DNA from: Protostelium mycophagum
Taxonomy: Eukaryota > Evosea > Variosea > Protosteliida > Protosteliaceae
NCBI GenBank assembly: GCA_002081555.1
Contig: KV921178.1
Coordinates: 1-53,188 of the forward strand
Direction: 5' to 3'
DNA length: 53,188 bases
Shown here: in pieces, positions 33,270 to 45,644 of the stretch
Numbering within the stretch: the first letter of the stretch is position 1
Layout: the number at the start of each line of letters is the position of its first letter
The notes under the pieces: model-generated
Databases searched by the model: none
What the model saw: only the letters and a program-made list of their open reading frames with translations
Told to the model about the DNA's origin: nothing
Made by a program: the position numbers and the translations under genes

Positions 33270-36200
33270 ATGGGAGGTGTGTTGAATCGGTCGCATTACC
33301 AATTTTCCATTCCACGGGATGATGACAGCCCAACAGTTAACATCTCGAGTATCATACATGACCGACAGGAAGAAAATGAGAGGAGTATAACAATAAGAGA
33401 TCAAGTTGCCATCCGAAAAAAGGATATGGAGCAGCTCGCGCAGATACTATCTTCAGATATGCCAGAAGTGACGGCCATTTCGATCATCAACTGCAAGGTA
33501 CTTCAATTTTAGTTGCCACTATGGTCTTATTTTGTCACAATATTTCATGTATCAAGACGAAACATTATGTGTGATCTGCAGCTTTAATGCCGACATGGAA
33601 ATATTCTGTGATCATTATTCTATTGTGGCGAAGCCTCAACAGCAACATCACATGCCTCTAATCAAAATATTCTTCTCGAAACTGCATGAACCTCACAGTT
33701 TTATTATTCCCAGTATATATTTCATCTTCCCGCCACAAAACTTTTTCAAAATTTGAAAAACAATTGAAAAAACAAGGTGAAAGAGCTTCCTTGTGAAGTG
33801 TGGGTCTTGTTCTCTTCACTACCACACCTCTACTTCTTCCAATTATCACACAATGTACTCTGCCACACCAACATGGAGCCGTCCCAGAACACCATCTTTA
33901 AGAACTTGGAATACGTCAGCTTCGCCAACAACCGAGTCAGTTTATTTCCTAAAGAGATCCTGGATTCGTGCCCGCAGTTGTTATTTTTAGACCTCCACAG
34001 TAATCAGATAGAGAGTATCCCCGACGGACTACAACACGCCAGGCTGAGGTGGCTGTTGGTGTCCAAGAACAACATGAACAGGATGCCCAATATTGAGGAT
34101 GAGAAGATGCCGAGTCTGATCGAGCTGCGATTCGATGACAACAACATCACATGTGAGGAGAGAGGGCACAGAATACCTTCTCTATTGTATTTAGACTTGT
34201 CGCTCAACAACATCACACATTTGAAGGTCCAGTGGAGCGTGGGGAAGCATATCACAACGTGAGTATATTATTAGAATAGACTCTGAACTCTTTATTTTGC
34301 AAACTCCACCGCTACCGCTACCTTCTTTGAGCATATTTTGGCGTAGAATGCGATAAATTCGCAGAAAAAAGATTATATTTTACGGTTGTAGAATGACACT
34401 TATAAAAAGATTAATATTATACAGACTGAACCTATCACACAATAGATTGGGAGATCTTGATAGCTTAGACGAGTTAAGGCACATAGAGAGATTACACATG
34501 GACCACTGCGGCCTCTCTGAACTACCACAATTTGTCATGAGGCTCTCTCAAATTCAAATTTTATCTTTGGCGGGAAATAAGATCTCCACAATCCCCCCCT
34601 GGATCGGCGACTGCAAGATGTTGATCGAGATATCACTACATGACAACTGCATCTCCGGAATCCCCCCGGAGATATCTCAACTGAGACATCTCAGACGGCT
34701 ATTTTTAGAAATGAACGGCATATCTACACTTCCCGCAGAGATGGAGGAGATGAGGTCTCTGAACATCCTGACACTGCACCACAACGACTTTACCGTCATA
34801 CCCAAGCTCCTCAGACATATGAATCGACTGTTTTTGTTGATATTAAGAAACAACAGGCTCAATACCTACCAAGTCGATGCGGCCGAGAACGAATGCGGTG
34901 CGAGGATGTGGCATATCTACAACGCGATGAGAAACTCTCTGACACCGCCGCCGTCGCCTACTGTATCACCGTATCACTCACCGAATCTGACCCGAAAGAA
35001 TAATTCGATGAATAATAGCAGAAATAACACGCATCTCAGGTGGGTCTTTTGTGAGGTGTTTAGAGTTTTTATTTGTTAAATTTGAATTTTATTTTGGCGG
35101 GAAGAGATGATCCTTGAGAGGCTGTGCATCCACCGCAATATGAAGAATGCACTGCGGGAAAGCTGCAGTGATATATTTGTATAGGTCAAAGTCACATATG
35201 AATACTTCTTTCACAAATATTGAAATCACTTTAAAATGTATATTCAACTGATTTACAGAAGCGGATCCATAGCCTCCGATACCAAATTGAGCACGTCACT
35301 CCCAGAGGAGCGGAAGCTCCACAAGGCCAATTCATGGAGCAACGCAATGAAACCCGAAGAACATCTCGCGGTGGGAATCAGCATCACCACTTCTCCATCA
35401 TCTGTACATAGAGTCCCGTCACCCCCCGGGTCCCCTTCGAGTTTCCACATGTCCCCGTCATCCTCATCTACACTGCCAACTACAATAGGCAACAACGGCG
35501 AGGCCCCTTCTTTCAGTAAATTCAAAGATTTGTTCGAGGACACCGTTGCTAGGAGAGGGTATACCAGAGATACGCAGGACAAGTTGAATAAGATGCCTTT
35601 GGACCAAAAATGGGGATTGACAAAGAGATACAAACCCTTCCACACCCACTATATGGTGAATCATTTAATCATTTATTTATTCGTGAATAGTTCACTTTTG
35701 GTAACGAAAGAATTTTTAAAAAATATAAAAAAATAAATTCAGCAATTCAACATTTTATATTATTTTATATTATTTTTAAATAAAATAGAATGAAAATAAT
35801 ATCTTGTCAGGGTATCAATAAAAGGAAATTCAATTGGAGAATGGGGAGAGCAGAAGAGTGTATAGAGATGTTATCGGCATTAAACAAGGGTGGAGGTTCA
35901 GGAATCTCAAAAAAAGATCTAGGGAGCATATCAGTGGATCTTCAGCATGATAAGGACCACTTCTGTGTGCAATTCATCAATTCTGGAGGTGTAAATATCT
36001 TACATGATATCATGATATCATATTACAAGTGAGTATCTACAACGAGAATATAATTATTTCAAATATATATTTTTTGGGTTATGCATTTGCCGCAAATAAA
36101 ATATCTTTGCACAAATCCATTTGAAATTGTGTCAAGTCTATTTATTTTCTTTCGCGAATTAAAAAACACATACAAATACCACAGTTATCTTTGTGAAAAA

Positions 36201-39200
36201 TAATATTTAGACGAGTCCATTCTGCATACTGATGACCGACAGAGACCCAAATCTGTTCAAGTCATTTCATATTGTGAAGGTTATAGAGTGCATACAGCAT
36301 CTAATTCAAGTAAGTCCTCATCCTCGGCGTCAGCGCATCTGCAGCAAAGCATCATTAATCAAGTGATGCAGTGACATTTTTAATATGTGAAAGCCAGTCC
36401 ATCACATGTCATCTGTCTCGTCTTGTACACTGTTGGTCTGTGACAATATTTGAGGATGACAAGGTCTGTCTATACGGCACAGCCGCAAAACAAATGTCTG
36501 CACTTCTGTCACTGTTGTTGTGGTAGGAAGTCTCGCAGAAAACAACCGACAACTCTTCTCTGCCAATGTCGGCGACGCTGTAAAATTCAAAAAAAATTCC
36601 GGAAAATTTCCCAGAATATTCACGACTACAGCATGAGGCCGGAATCGTGCTCTGTGAATATGATATCTTAGATGTGATCATGCTCCACATTGACAACCAA
36701 CACGAGCTGGTCTCTTTCGAGTGTCTCAGGGTATTGGGACTCTGCACCTCGTCATCATATGACACATTCAATAACATATCACTGTCTACATCGAACAATT
36801 GGTCCAACTCTTTGTCGAATACGATTAATAACCTGAAGGATTCCGACCAATTTCCTGATTTCGAAGGTAGAAGTTTTTTAAAATCAAATTTAAATTAATT
36901 TCTTTTATAGAATAGGATTAAGATTTGATTGATTTTTTATTTTTTATTTGAAAAAAATTGAAATTTCCCAGATAGAGTATTCCGGTGGATGTGTAGTAAA
37001 CAAACCAACGGGCTGAGAGATGCGGTATTATCCTCTATCATATACAGACACGACTTGGTGCGGGAGGAGCCTGACACATCACCGCTACAAGTGTTCATCA
37101 GAATGATCAACAAAGCAGTACAGCAGCGAAACCCACATCTAAAGGTGTAGATCGTCCTCCTTATCAATTTCCACGTGTTGACATGGTGACAGATAATATT
37201 ACGGATCATAAACGATTTGATTATGGGTGAGAGAGATATCGAAGGAAGATTTATTTTTAGAATACAGTGGATACGGCTGGGGATAACCGATGTATTCAAG
37301 GTGATTTTCTCGTGAGATATCCACCTTAACGCAGTGATATACTGCGGCTCTGCCGCAATAGAAATTATGGTATTCGCCGTGCAAGATCCGCAGCACAAAT
37401 AACTCAACTACAACCGCAGCCAATACGACAATTTGTATTCTTCAATTTTCCACCTTTTAGTAGTTTTTTAGAGATCCCATGACAGACGATCATCTTCACG
37501 GGCATGCATCAATCATCTCACATCTTCAGGACATCTTGGAGAAATTAGACACCAGCTTGATCGACATGAAATCGGAGATCTGGCCCTCCATCATGTCATT
37601 CGAAGAGAACCTCGCCCTCGACAAGATCGATATGATGAATCGATATGGAAGATACATCATGTGGAAGTTGGAGCAGAGCAATGTCTCCGCAGATGACAAG
37701 ATCAACATTACCATCGTGGATCAACAGAATGATCTCTTGGATCCCCTCGAGATATCTCATCATGTGGATGATGACATGATGACATCGACGCATGGAGTGA
37801 CAGAGTTGATGGAGAGGTGCCGGAGACAGTTTCCATCACAACAAGATATTTATTTAACTGACGGGATATACATATCAAACCCTCTATTGCCTCACCATTG
37901 GCTTGAAGAGGATATCCCAATTAACCAACAATGTAAAGGTGTGTAGAATTAACAATTCTGGTGAAAAGTGTTGTGTCTTGCGGCTTGGCCGCCAAGATAC
38001 ATTTTCTTGATTTCTGCGGGCGTTTTGAATAATCAACAAATGTTATACTTGAAGTGGGGTCATCGCCGCAAAGGAATTTGGTGAGTGCGTCTTGCGGCTT
38101 CGCCGCCAAGATTCATTCTTCGGATTTTTGTGGGCGTTTTAGTAACAAGATGTTATAATTTTTTTAATCAAAATCACACCAAGTGCCACAATCGCGGCAG
38201 AGCCGACAAACTTGTGCCACACCTACAAAGTTGAAACCATCTCTCGCCTGTAAGAATGCAACAGAAACAATCCACTATCTCTTACCAAAGATTCACCCTC
38301 CTTAACTTACACCAGGAAACGTGTTCGGAACCTATTCCATAAAAACTGTCCATCTCAAAATATCTTGCGTATTCACCGGATCTGAGGAGATATACGAATA
38401 CACCGTGCCCCCCACCACAGGCGTCGCCGACCTTTTGAGATCATTGTGCGCAGACACCAGACTAAACAAATCCGAGGAAAATTACTTCTCGTTATATACG
38501 GTCAAAGAGGATGCCTCTCGTCAAGGTGAAAAGCTGGACAAGACAAAGGCGATATCTAGCTATATAGATGTTGTAAAGCATGCCAAAGAGGTGGGATGAT
38601 TGGATGATGTGGAGATGCGATGAGCAGATGATTCACATGTGCAGGGAGTTCCGTTCACTTTTCAGCGGAATATGTGTTCTGTGGCATTATTGGGAAAGGG
38701 TGTTGTGATGAGCCACAGCTTTTTGCACACCACAACAGTGGAGGTTCGAAATGTTTATGATTTCAAAATCAAGATTTTTTTACTTTGAATTGGCAGATGT
38801 CAGCTGACAAATGAAAGCATGTGTAGAACTTTAAATCTCATGAGTAACAAGTTAGTTTCTGCAGCCCTGCTGCAGCCACAATAATAACAAAAACTCTGCA
38901 CAGTCTGTAGCTTTGACGGCTTCACCGCAAAAGAATCTTTCCCAGCCCTCAAACATCGCGAAATGACAAATATAACAGGAAGTACGCAACACATTCCTCA
39001 AAAACCTCGGCGAGAAGGGTGGATATGACGAATGGCAGCTCGTCAGTACCACAATACCGCTCTCATCTTCGTCCTTTCGTTTCAGCTCTCCAGGTGTGCC
39101 TCTGAACCCGTCCCAGACCATCCAGTCATGTTACCGTGACACCGACACGGTATTGTACGTCAAGTTGAAGATGCTCAGCAGGACGTACAAGATTTTCTGC

Positions 39201-41114
39201 CGAATAGACCAGCAAGAGAGGGCAGTGATGCAGTCCATTGACATGACACTCACATCCTCTTACTTGGTAGATGTGCTGAGCTCTTTACATTTCGGATTGC
39301 CCCCGGCCGAGAACGACACACCTTACTCTCTATTTTGGAGTTCTGCAAATGGTGAGTTGGTTTTACAGACAAAGATGTTTATTCTGTGCCAGGTGAAGTG
39401 CAGTTGTTTCCGTATATGACTCTGAAGGACCAGAACATACCACACCCTGCGCCTGACGTCTCTCTCGTATTGAAGAGTGCACCACATCCATCGTCAGGTA
39501 AAACACCTTCTATTCTCACGCATTTAAAGTGTTGTTTTGTTGCAGTAAATCATATTGTGCTGCCGTAAATCATATTGTCTCAAGAATAACAAAATGCATC
39601 ATTATATCTTCCCAGATAAAGGATTCGTCATTACCATAATAATAAATTATAAATACCTCGATTCTCAACAATGTAGATGGAAACATATGGGATGATATGG
39701 GAGAAATTGACTATGAAGACGGGAAGATCGCTTATGCCACATTAAACAAGATAGTACAAACGATCACATCAACAGAAGACGAAGACACGGGTATGATATC
39801 ATGATCTATTAATAGATATCATGTGACGAGTACAACCATAATCTGAGTCACGACAGAGCTACAGGATAAAGTGATCTTGTATCACCCGTGGTTTTGCACA
39901 TCGGAGGAATTATTGCACAAGTTAATAGAGAGACACACTACGCCACAGCACATGTCACAAGCACAATCCGACATGGTGAAGAAGTCAGTCACAAACTTCT
40001 TAACTAGATGGACACAACTAACCACCGATCTGCCGGCACATCTCTTGCAGAGGATCTCATCAATGGTCAAATCTACACAACATGTGACTCATTATTATTA
40101 TTTTTTATCATCTCTTGTCATTGCTGAACGCAAAAGGTCCACCCAAAGATAGAAGGAAACAGCATACCGACAATCCACGTTGACATGGCCTGGAAGATGA
40201 AATCCAAGGGCAACCCCGACCAGCTACAATTGTTTGACATCGACCCAGTGGATTTTGCCAAGCAGACAACCCTCAACGCGTGGAGCATCTTTGAAGAGAT
40301 CAGGGTGATACTTTACATGATATAGATGTTGGTACTGAATAGTACAGCCCACAGAATTCATGGGAAGGGCCTGGGAGGACACTGAAAGAACAGACAGAGC
40401 TCCAAACTTGCGCAACATGATCGCGGATGCGAATGACATTGCCAGCATCGCGATGACATTAATCGTGAGCTGTAAGAAGCTGAAAGAGAGGGTGAAATAC
40501 TTGGCTTACTTTTTGCGTGTGGCAAACACATACCAAGAATTGAGAAATTACCATCATCACTTGTCACTTTACGCCGCCATCTCAGGACCGACACTGTCAC
40601 GGCTGCAGTGGACCAATGACAAACTGAGCAAGAAGAGTAAGCAAGAATACGAAGAGATGCAAAAGATCTGGTCACATGATCAGAACCAAGCCATGTATCG
40701 TGAGGAACTCAGTAAAGAAGGTCCATGCATTCCCGCCCTGTGAGATGATCACTTGTTCATACCTCTTTATTTACGAATTGTAGTCCGCCGATATTGAGAG
40801 AAATGATCCACACAGAAGATATCCCAGCGAGGACATTAGGAGGGAAAGTGAGCTTATTAAGAGTGAGAGCTCTGCACAACGCGCTGGGAGCGGTCATCAG
40901 ACACCAAGAGACACCGTACTGCAGCATCCACCCCATCAAGAGTATTCAACAGTTTCTGTCCAGAGCGAGGAGATTGTCAGATCTACAATTGTACCAGGCA
41001 TCAATAGGTGATGATTTCAAACTTTTCATTATGGTTTACAACAGCAGAAATCGAACCGAAAGGAGCGACCAGGAGCGAGATAGAATGACGTCATCACCGA
41101 AATTTTCAAAGTGA
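33270..41114 (+). CDS. Multidomain LRR / GBD-FH3 / RasGEF-N / RasGEF exchange factor
   Basis: The largest gene here, with many exons. Start ATG 33270-33272. Region 1 (33.7-35.0 kb): about a dozen leucine-rich repeats such as LEYVSFANNRVSLFPKEIL, LLFLDLHSNQIESIPDGL, IQILSLAGNKISTIPPWIG. Region 2 (35.2-35.6 kb): Ser/Pro-rich linker. Region 3 (35.5-37.1 kb): formin-type GTPase-binding/FH3 fold with FKDLFEDTVARRGYTRDTQD, LNKMPLDQKWGLTKRYKPF, HFCVQFINSGGVNILHDIM and HELVSFECLRVLGLCTSSSY. Region 4 (38.3-39.5 kb): ubiquitin-like/RA- or FERM-like segments. Region 5 (39.7-40.1 kb): RasGEF-N (GKIAYATLNKIVQTITS). Region 6 (40.2-41.0 kb): RasGEF catalytic domain (FAKQTTLNAWSIFEEI, FLRVANTYQELRNYHHHLSL, LHNALGAVIRHQETPY). 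It should load GTP on a Ras at the cortex; the GBD may sense a Rho/Rac. Domain roles are inferred. Confidence 0.85.
36475..36485. repeat. Short intronic hairpin, ACA loop
   Basis: CGGC-ACA-GCCG in the RasGEF gene intron near 36.4-36.6 kb, a minor member of the hairpin family. Confidence 0.5.
37342..37357. repeat. Intronic hairpin, TCT loop
   Basis: TGCGGC-TCT-GCCGCA core (37343-37357) with a preceding C, in a RasGEF gene intron (about 37146-37470). Confidence 0.85.
37971..38166. repeat. Intronic tandem duplication of ~78 bp, each copy with a hairpin
   Basis: Two diverged copies 114 bp apart (about 37975-38053 and 38089-38166) share gtcttgcggctt(g/c)gccgccaag, a T-rich stretch and a (c/g)gggcgtttt(g/a) block. 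The hairpins are CTTGCGGC-TTG-GCCGCCAAG (37977-37996) and CTTGCGGC-TTC-GCCGCCAAG (38091-38110). Another small hairpin, CGGC-AGA-GCCG, follows at 38195-38205. All lie in one long intron of the RasGEF gene. Confidence 0.8.
38859..38875. repeat. Intronic perfect hairpin, CCT loop
   Basis: CTGCAGC-CCT-GCTGCAG, 7-bp arms, in a RasGEF gene intron. The arms are identical to those of the hairpin at 4199-4215 in an unrelated gene, 34 kb away. Confidence 0.85.
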
Positions 41115-41148
41115 TTTTTAAATAGATTGAAATATGAAGTAAATTTAT

Positions 41149-42185
41149 CAAGTGTATTTCTTCAAGAGCTCCTGTGTATTGTGAGTCTATATATTTCTGG
41201 TGATTGATCTTACCTGCTTCTTCTTCTCCAACAATGCCTTCTCTATATCTTCACGTGTGGGGACGGGCACAAATGTATCTTCAGTTTGGTTCTTGCTATT
41301 GTCGACGAAAACGGCTCCGGTGTCTCTCTCCCACGATGCTTGGTGTTCCTCTAATGCCTTCTCCTCTGCTAATTTCTCCACCTGTTCACATCAGATTTGA
41401 GATGGTAAATCATGAATTGATAAATCATTTTAATGTCTTTTTACCTTCAATAGTCTTTCGTCTTCATCATCACCATAACCGTAGTATTCTGCGTCTATTC
41501 CTTTGTAATCAAATCTCTTCCGCTTAGTTTTTTCTAAATATAATGAGCTCGTAATTTAAATTAAATGTAAACTTTTCACCATTTGCAGCCTTAATGAACA
41601 TCTCTTTCACTCCTGGTAATTGTTTCGCAGCACCAAAATACCTATTTTATCATGAGTTTGAGTTTACCGCTGGCGACTCACTTGTAAGTGTATCCCTTTT
41701 GATCAGAGCCAACATGCAATTCAGGAACAGCCCCATCAGTAGAAAGCCTCTCAAATTTCTGCTCTTCATCAATTTAATTCATGGATTAACAACTTACTCT
41801 ATAATCAGGTCCTCCTAACTCGGTAATTCTTCGCTCCCAATGTCCTTTTTCTCTCAACAGTTTGTTGATCTCGTCATTTAGGTCTCGAATCAGTTGTTCT
41901 CCCAGCGACTCTTGAAAATGATCAACAAAATCTTCCAACGATTTTTAAAATACCATTTTGAATCTCCATGACCTTCTTTCCAACTTCTCTCAAGATCTCC
42001 ATTCTGTATCTCTCACATTCAGTCGGATCGTTTGTGGCGGCAGTATGAGCTGGTCTTTTTGCTGGAGTTATATATCTCGAAGGTCCTCCTGTCCGACTTC
42101 TCCGTACCCTCCCAGCTTCGTCTTCCCTCTTATATGCCAACCATCTGTTGAGCATAGACTGCGCCTTCTCTTCATTTCTGGCCAT
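41149..42185 (-). CDS. isy1: Pre-mRNA splicing factor ISY1
   Basis: Spliceosome NTC (Prp19)-associated protein that stabilises the catalytic core during step one. Start ATG 42183-42185: [19 protein letters not shown], the near-invariant ISY1 N-terminus (MARNxEKAxxxLxRxxxxK). Next: [83 protein letters not shown] and the C-terminal [20 protein letters not shown] ending ELLKKYT. All blocks are in the right order, so the gene is complete. It has an insert with [13 protein letters not shown] between the first two blocks. Convergent with the RasGEF gene, with 34 bp between stops. Confidence 0.96.
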
Positions 42186-42740
42186 GGTGATGTGATTTGT
42201 GATGAACTTCGCATCGGTCACCAGATCGAGCCCTTTGGATGAACTCTTTTTGGTTTGGAAAACAAAGTATGCTTCTGCACATTGTGCTCCTTATCGAAGG
42301 CGCAACAGCCTTCGAGGAAGAAGGAAGAGTGCGAACAACGATCACTGACTAATATCGCCTCCATCCAGATTAATGATGCTTTTGAAACAAGATTTATTGT
42401 TCAGAATTTTGTGGGGTTGATCGAGGAGCAGGACAAGAGAACGGCTTGAAAGAAACTGCTTCCAAGGATATTTACCTTTGCGCTGCAGGTGGCGTGTAAT
42501 GAATGAAGGCAGTCAATTGCAGACATGGCAACTCTTACATACGTCTATGAGCTTTAGAAGAGAAAATAAAAAAGAAAATTTCTACGTCGACTTTTTATGT
42601 ACCAAAAATGTTATATACACCGAGACCCGTGGAATCATACCTGATACTCTCTAACATCCTAAACCCTTCCAGGTCGGAAACTCAGAAAGTACCTATACAC
42701 CGATGAAAAGAGATCCGCTCTACTAAGAACAGAAAACACT
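42186..42740. other. Intergenic region upstream of ISY1
   Basis: About 555 bp. It should hold the ISY1 promoter and the 3' end of the small ORF gene. A 64-codon frame at 42255-42449 lacks an ATG start and is not called. Confidence 0.35.
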
Positions 42741-43013
42741 TCACATCACACCGATCATGCTTCCGAAGGAGTTGGTGATCATCCAATCGTTCTCGGTAGA
42801 GGCGGGTTGTCCATAACTCTCCTCTCTGGCCTTGTATAACTTGATGAGATATTGTGAGGTGTTTTGGGGGAGCTGGGGTAACTCAACGTACTGCTCGAGG
42901 TTCTCTAAGTCTAATTCTAAATGGTCGGCCATGTTTTTCTTCTTGATAATCTTGTTTACTTTAAGAGGAGTGTCGAACTTGTTGCTCTTGGGGGAGGTGC
43001 TGCTAGACTTCAT
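42741..43013 (-). CDS. Small hypothetical protein (about 90 residues)
   Basis: ATG at 43011-43013, stop at 42741. A Ser/Lys-rich N-terminus (SSSTSPKSNKFDTPLKVNK) precedes a likely helical region MADHLELDLENLEQYVELPQ and YLIKLYKAREESYG, ending NSFGSMIGVM. An acceptor-like cctccacag lies just upstream of the ATG (43033-43041 on the + strand complement), so a 5'UTR intron is possible. I recognise no family. Amphipathic helices and frame length are the only support. Confidence 0.4.
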   Translation of the reverse strand: MKSSSTSPKSNKFDTPLKVNKIIKKKNMADHLELDLENLEQYVELPQLPQNTSQYLIKLYKAREESYGQPASTENDWMITNSFGSMIGVM

Positions 43014-43335
43014 GAATTTTGACTTGCTTGTGTGGTTGCCTTCTGTGGAGGTGATGGAAAATGGAAGAGGAAAACGAAGGGTGAACAATAAATTGTCGAC
43101 AATTGGGCGATACCTTCACCATTATCATGTCGACATTTTTCCATGGGCACGAAAAATTTTAGTTTGGAACCGAACGCGAACGAAAACTCGCTTCTTTCAA
43201 GCTTCTCGCATGCATGGCTAGAATAAATAGTTTTTCTGCTCTTGAAAACCTCTTTAATGAGTGTCAATGTAACATAAATGAAAATGTGCAAAAATGTTAT
43301 TATTCACACGACGATGACGTGAAATGAGCAATAAA

Positions 43336-44047
43336 TTAGGCAGTAGGCGCGGGGGCGGCAGCTGCGGCAGCTCCGGCAGCCTCCTCCATAGCTGATCCTC
43401 TGTCGAAAAATCCTAGCACGATAGCTATGAGACCGAATATTGTGGAGAGGATCGCCAGGCCGAAAGAGTAAGCTGTATTTTGTCATCGATCAGCATATGG
43501 TGTTTAAAGAACTTACATGGGGCGCCACCTTGGTCACCAATTTTGGCGACACCAACCCAACAAACCCAAGCCAACGTCTCCCACATTGTTGGAACGGCTG
43601 CCAAGATCATGTTCACAATTCTGAAGAACGTTAAGAGGAAAGAAAACCCATCAAGAACTACCTGAGGGGTAGGTATCTCTGGACAGTAACTAAAACCACA
43701 GTTCTAAGAGCAGCGGGAGCGGCGAGACGGAACATGGCGAAGGCGATGGCAAAAACGAAGGAGAAGATCGCTAACAGCGACATGGCCAACGCCACTTGTC
43801 CTGCAGTCTCGTACTGTGGAGTGATTTAGACACATTTGAGTTGATGAATGAAGCATACCTTTCCGCCGAGGCCACTGCTGGAACCGCTGGTGCAGCCACG
43901 ATTATAAATGCAGACCGAGTTCCAGCCAATAAAGAAAGTACCGAAAGAAGAAGAGGCAATTCCCCATCCTGGTGCTGCGATGGCTATGATGGAGAGGATC
44001 AAAGCGATGACCAAGATGACGACGGAGGCGATGGTAATCTTAGACAT
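43336..44047 (-). CDS. Claudin/PMP22-like four-transmembrane protein
   Basis: About 190 residues over four exons; ATG at 44045-44047. TM1 ASVVILVIALILSIIAIAAP; then an extracellular loop with GWNSVCIYNRGC, which resembles the W...C...C pattern of claudin/PMP22/SUR7-type proteins; TM2 QVALAMSLLAIFSFVFAIAF; a basic loop; TM3 IVNMILAAVPTMWETLAWVC; TM4 FGLAILSTIFGLIAIVLGFF; and an Ala/Pro-rich tail (AAAAAPAPTA). It is probably a plasma-membrane organiser. The family link rests on topology and the loop cysteines only. Divergent from the LIM gene. Confidence 0.7.
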
Positions 44048-44499
44048 GCTCCTGTAGGTGTGTTGGGTAGAATGATTTTGGGAGCACCCACGACATCTTC
44101 AGAATATTTTCTTCGTTTTGTTACCGAGACTAATCCACGGTCATTACCGCCGGACTGACATGTTTTATTTGCTACGCGGAAAATTTCTCTCCAAGATTAT
44201 CACCGAGGAGACACACCAACAACTTCAGTTGCCTTTGCAAAGCTCGACAGTTCGGGTCCTCTTCACCTGAAAATGTCATTTAGAAGAGGAGTTCTTTGAT
44301 GCATGCTGCCCCTCTAGTCATTAATTTTGTTCATGATTGGATATCGTATCTTCTGATTCTCTTTTTGTTGAAGAATCACATTCCTCACGAAGACGTCACC
44401 ACCTCCATAGATCAGGTCGCATTCTGTCTGTTTCGCTTCCAAAAACAAAAAAGAATTTATTTCATCCGCACTTGCGACCAAACAACAAGGAAACCAAAG
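44048..44499. promoter_or_regulatory. Shared divergent promoter, four-TM / LIM genes
   Basis: A 452-bp region between divergent starts. No clear TATA box or repeat. Confidence 0.4.
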
Positions 44500-45428
44500 A
44501 TGAACACCTGCGCGGGTTGCCAAAATACCATCTCTGAAGATGACAGTGTGAGTTTCTACGTCTCACAAGATTCAGATGAACTGATCAAATCTTAGTTTCG
44601 AAGAGCCCTAGACAAGACCTGGCATCCTACCTGCTTCGCTTGCCAAAAATGCAAAGTACAGATCAATGGTCCTTTCCAGGTCTCTGCAGATCTTCCTATT
44701 TGCAATACATGTCAACCCACCCCTGTTAGTAAGTATTCTGCTGAAGATTGCGAGGTCTTCACGGGTCCATTCTTCTATTGAAAACTCCTCCCAAATGATT
44801 GAGTGATCGATTGAATTGATCCAAATTAGGCGCTTCAACTTTCAAGCCCGGCACAGCTTGTACTGCTTGCTGTATGTCACTTCGTCGTACTCATGGTTCT
44901 GATCTTCGCAGCAAAGCCCATTGAGAGCGCTTTCCTCACAACCTCCAGCGGAACTTATCACCAGGGCTGTTTGACTTGTGGACAATGTAACCAACCTTTA
45001 CCTCAGGGAAGCATCAGAGTCATCGGTGGGAAGATGGTGTGTGCTGCATGCGCAGCTGCATGTACGTAATTCCATGACGTGGCTTATGAGCCCTTCTTGT
45101 TCATATGATTGGAATGACACATCGTAGCACCAGAGACCCCAAAGAAGCCCTGCGCTGGCTGTGGTAAAGACCTTACCGGTGGATACCTCACCGCACTCGA
45201 CCAGGTGTGGCACAAGGAATGTTTTAAATGTGTCCAATGCTCTGCACCCATCAATGGTGAGATTTCAAGTTGAAATTCTTCTTTTTGGCTTGGTGACTTT
45301 CAGAAAAAATACAAAAAATAATCATTTTGTTGATGGTAAAGGCAATGTATTAAGTTAAAACTTAAATGTTGACAGGAAGCTTCAGCAAGAAAGATAACAA
45401 ACCCGTGTGCTCTACCTGTCCCAAATAG
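44500..45428 (+). CDS. Three-LIM-domain protein
   Basis: ATG 44500-44502 immediately opens LIM1: CAGCQNTISEDDS, after a 49-nt intron DKTWHPTCFACQKCK, and PICNTC. LIM2: TACTACSKPIESAF, TYHQGCLTCGQCN, MVCAAC. LIM3: CAGCGKDLTGGYL, VWHKECFKCVQCSAPI, KPVCSTC, then PK and stop TAG. Each LIM has the two-zinc Cys/His pattern, and there is almost nothing outside them, so it is a LIM-only adaptor. In amoebozoans such proteins localise to cortical actin and adhesion sites, which is inference here. About five exons. Confidence 0.9.
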
Positions 45429-45644
45429 TTTCCTTTTAAAGAAAAATAAAATTCAAATAACACTCTCATAATCGAATAAACGTCGACACTCTGACGGTGA
45501 ATATTCATGAACGTATGACATCAATATACACTTGTTTATACATTCCTGTCTGGTTGTAGAGAGAAAGGACAAAGAATAACATGTACGTTTAAAAGTCCCT
45601 TTATAGTACATTCTCTGTGACAAAATTGTGTGCTTGTGATGTGG

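Noticed and set aside
33270-33290. N-myristoylation signal at the RasGEF N-terminus (MGGVLN)
   Set aside because: Gly2 is present but position 6 is Asn rather than Ser/Thr, so the motif is weak.
42255-42449. 64-codon + frame next to the ISY1 start
   Set aside because: No ATG at its start, no domain, and it lies in the ISY1 promoter region.
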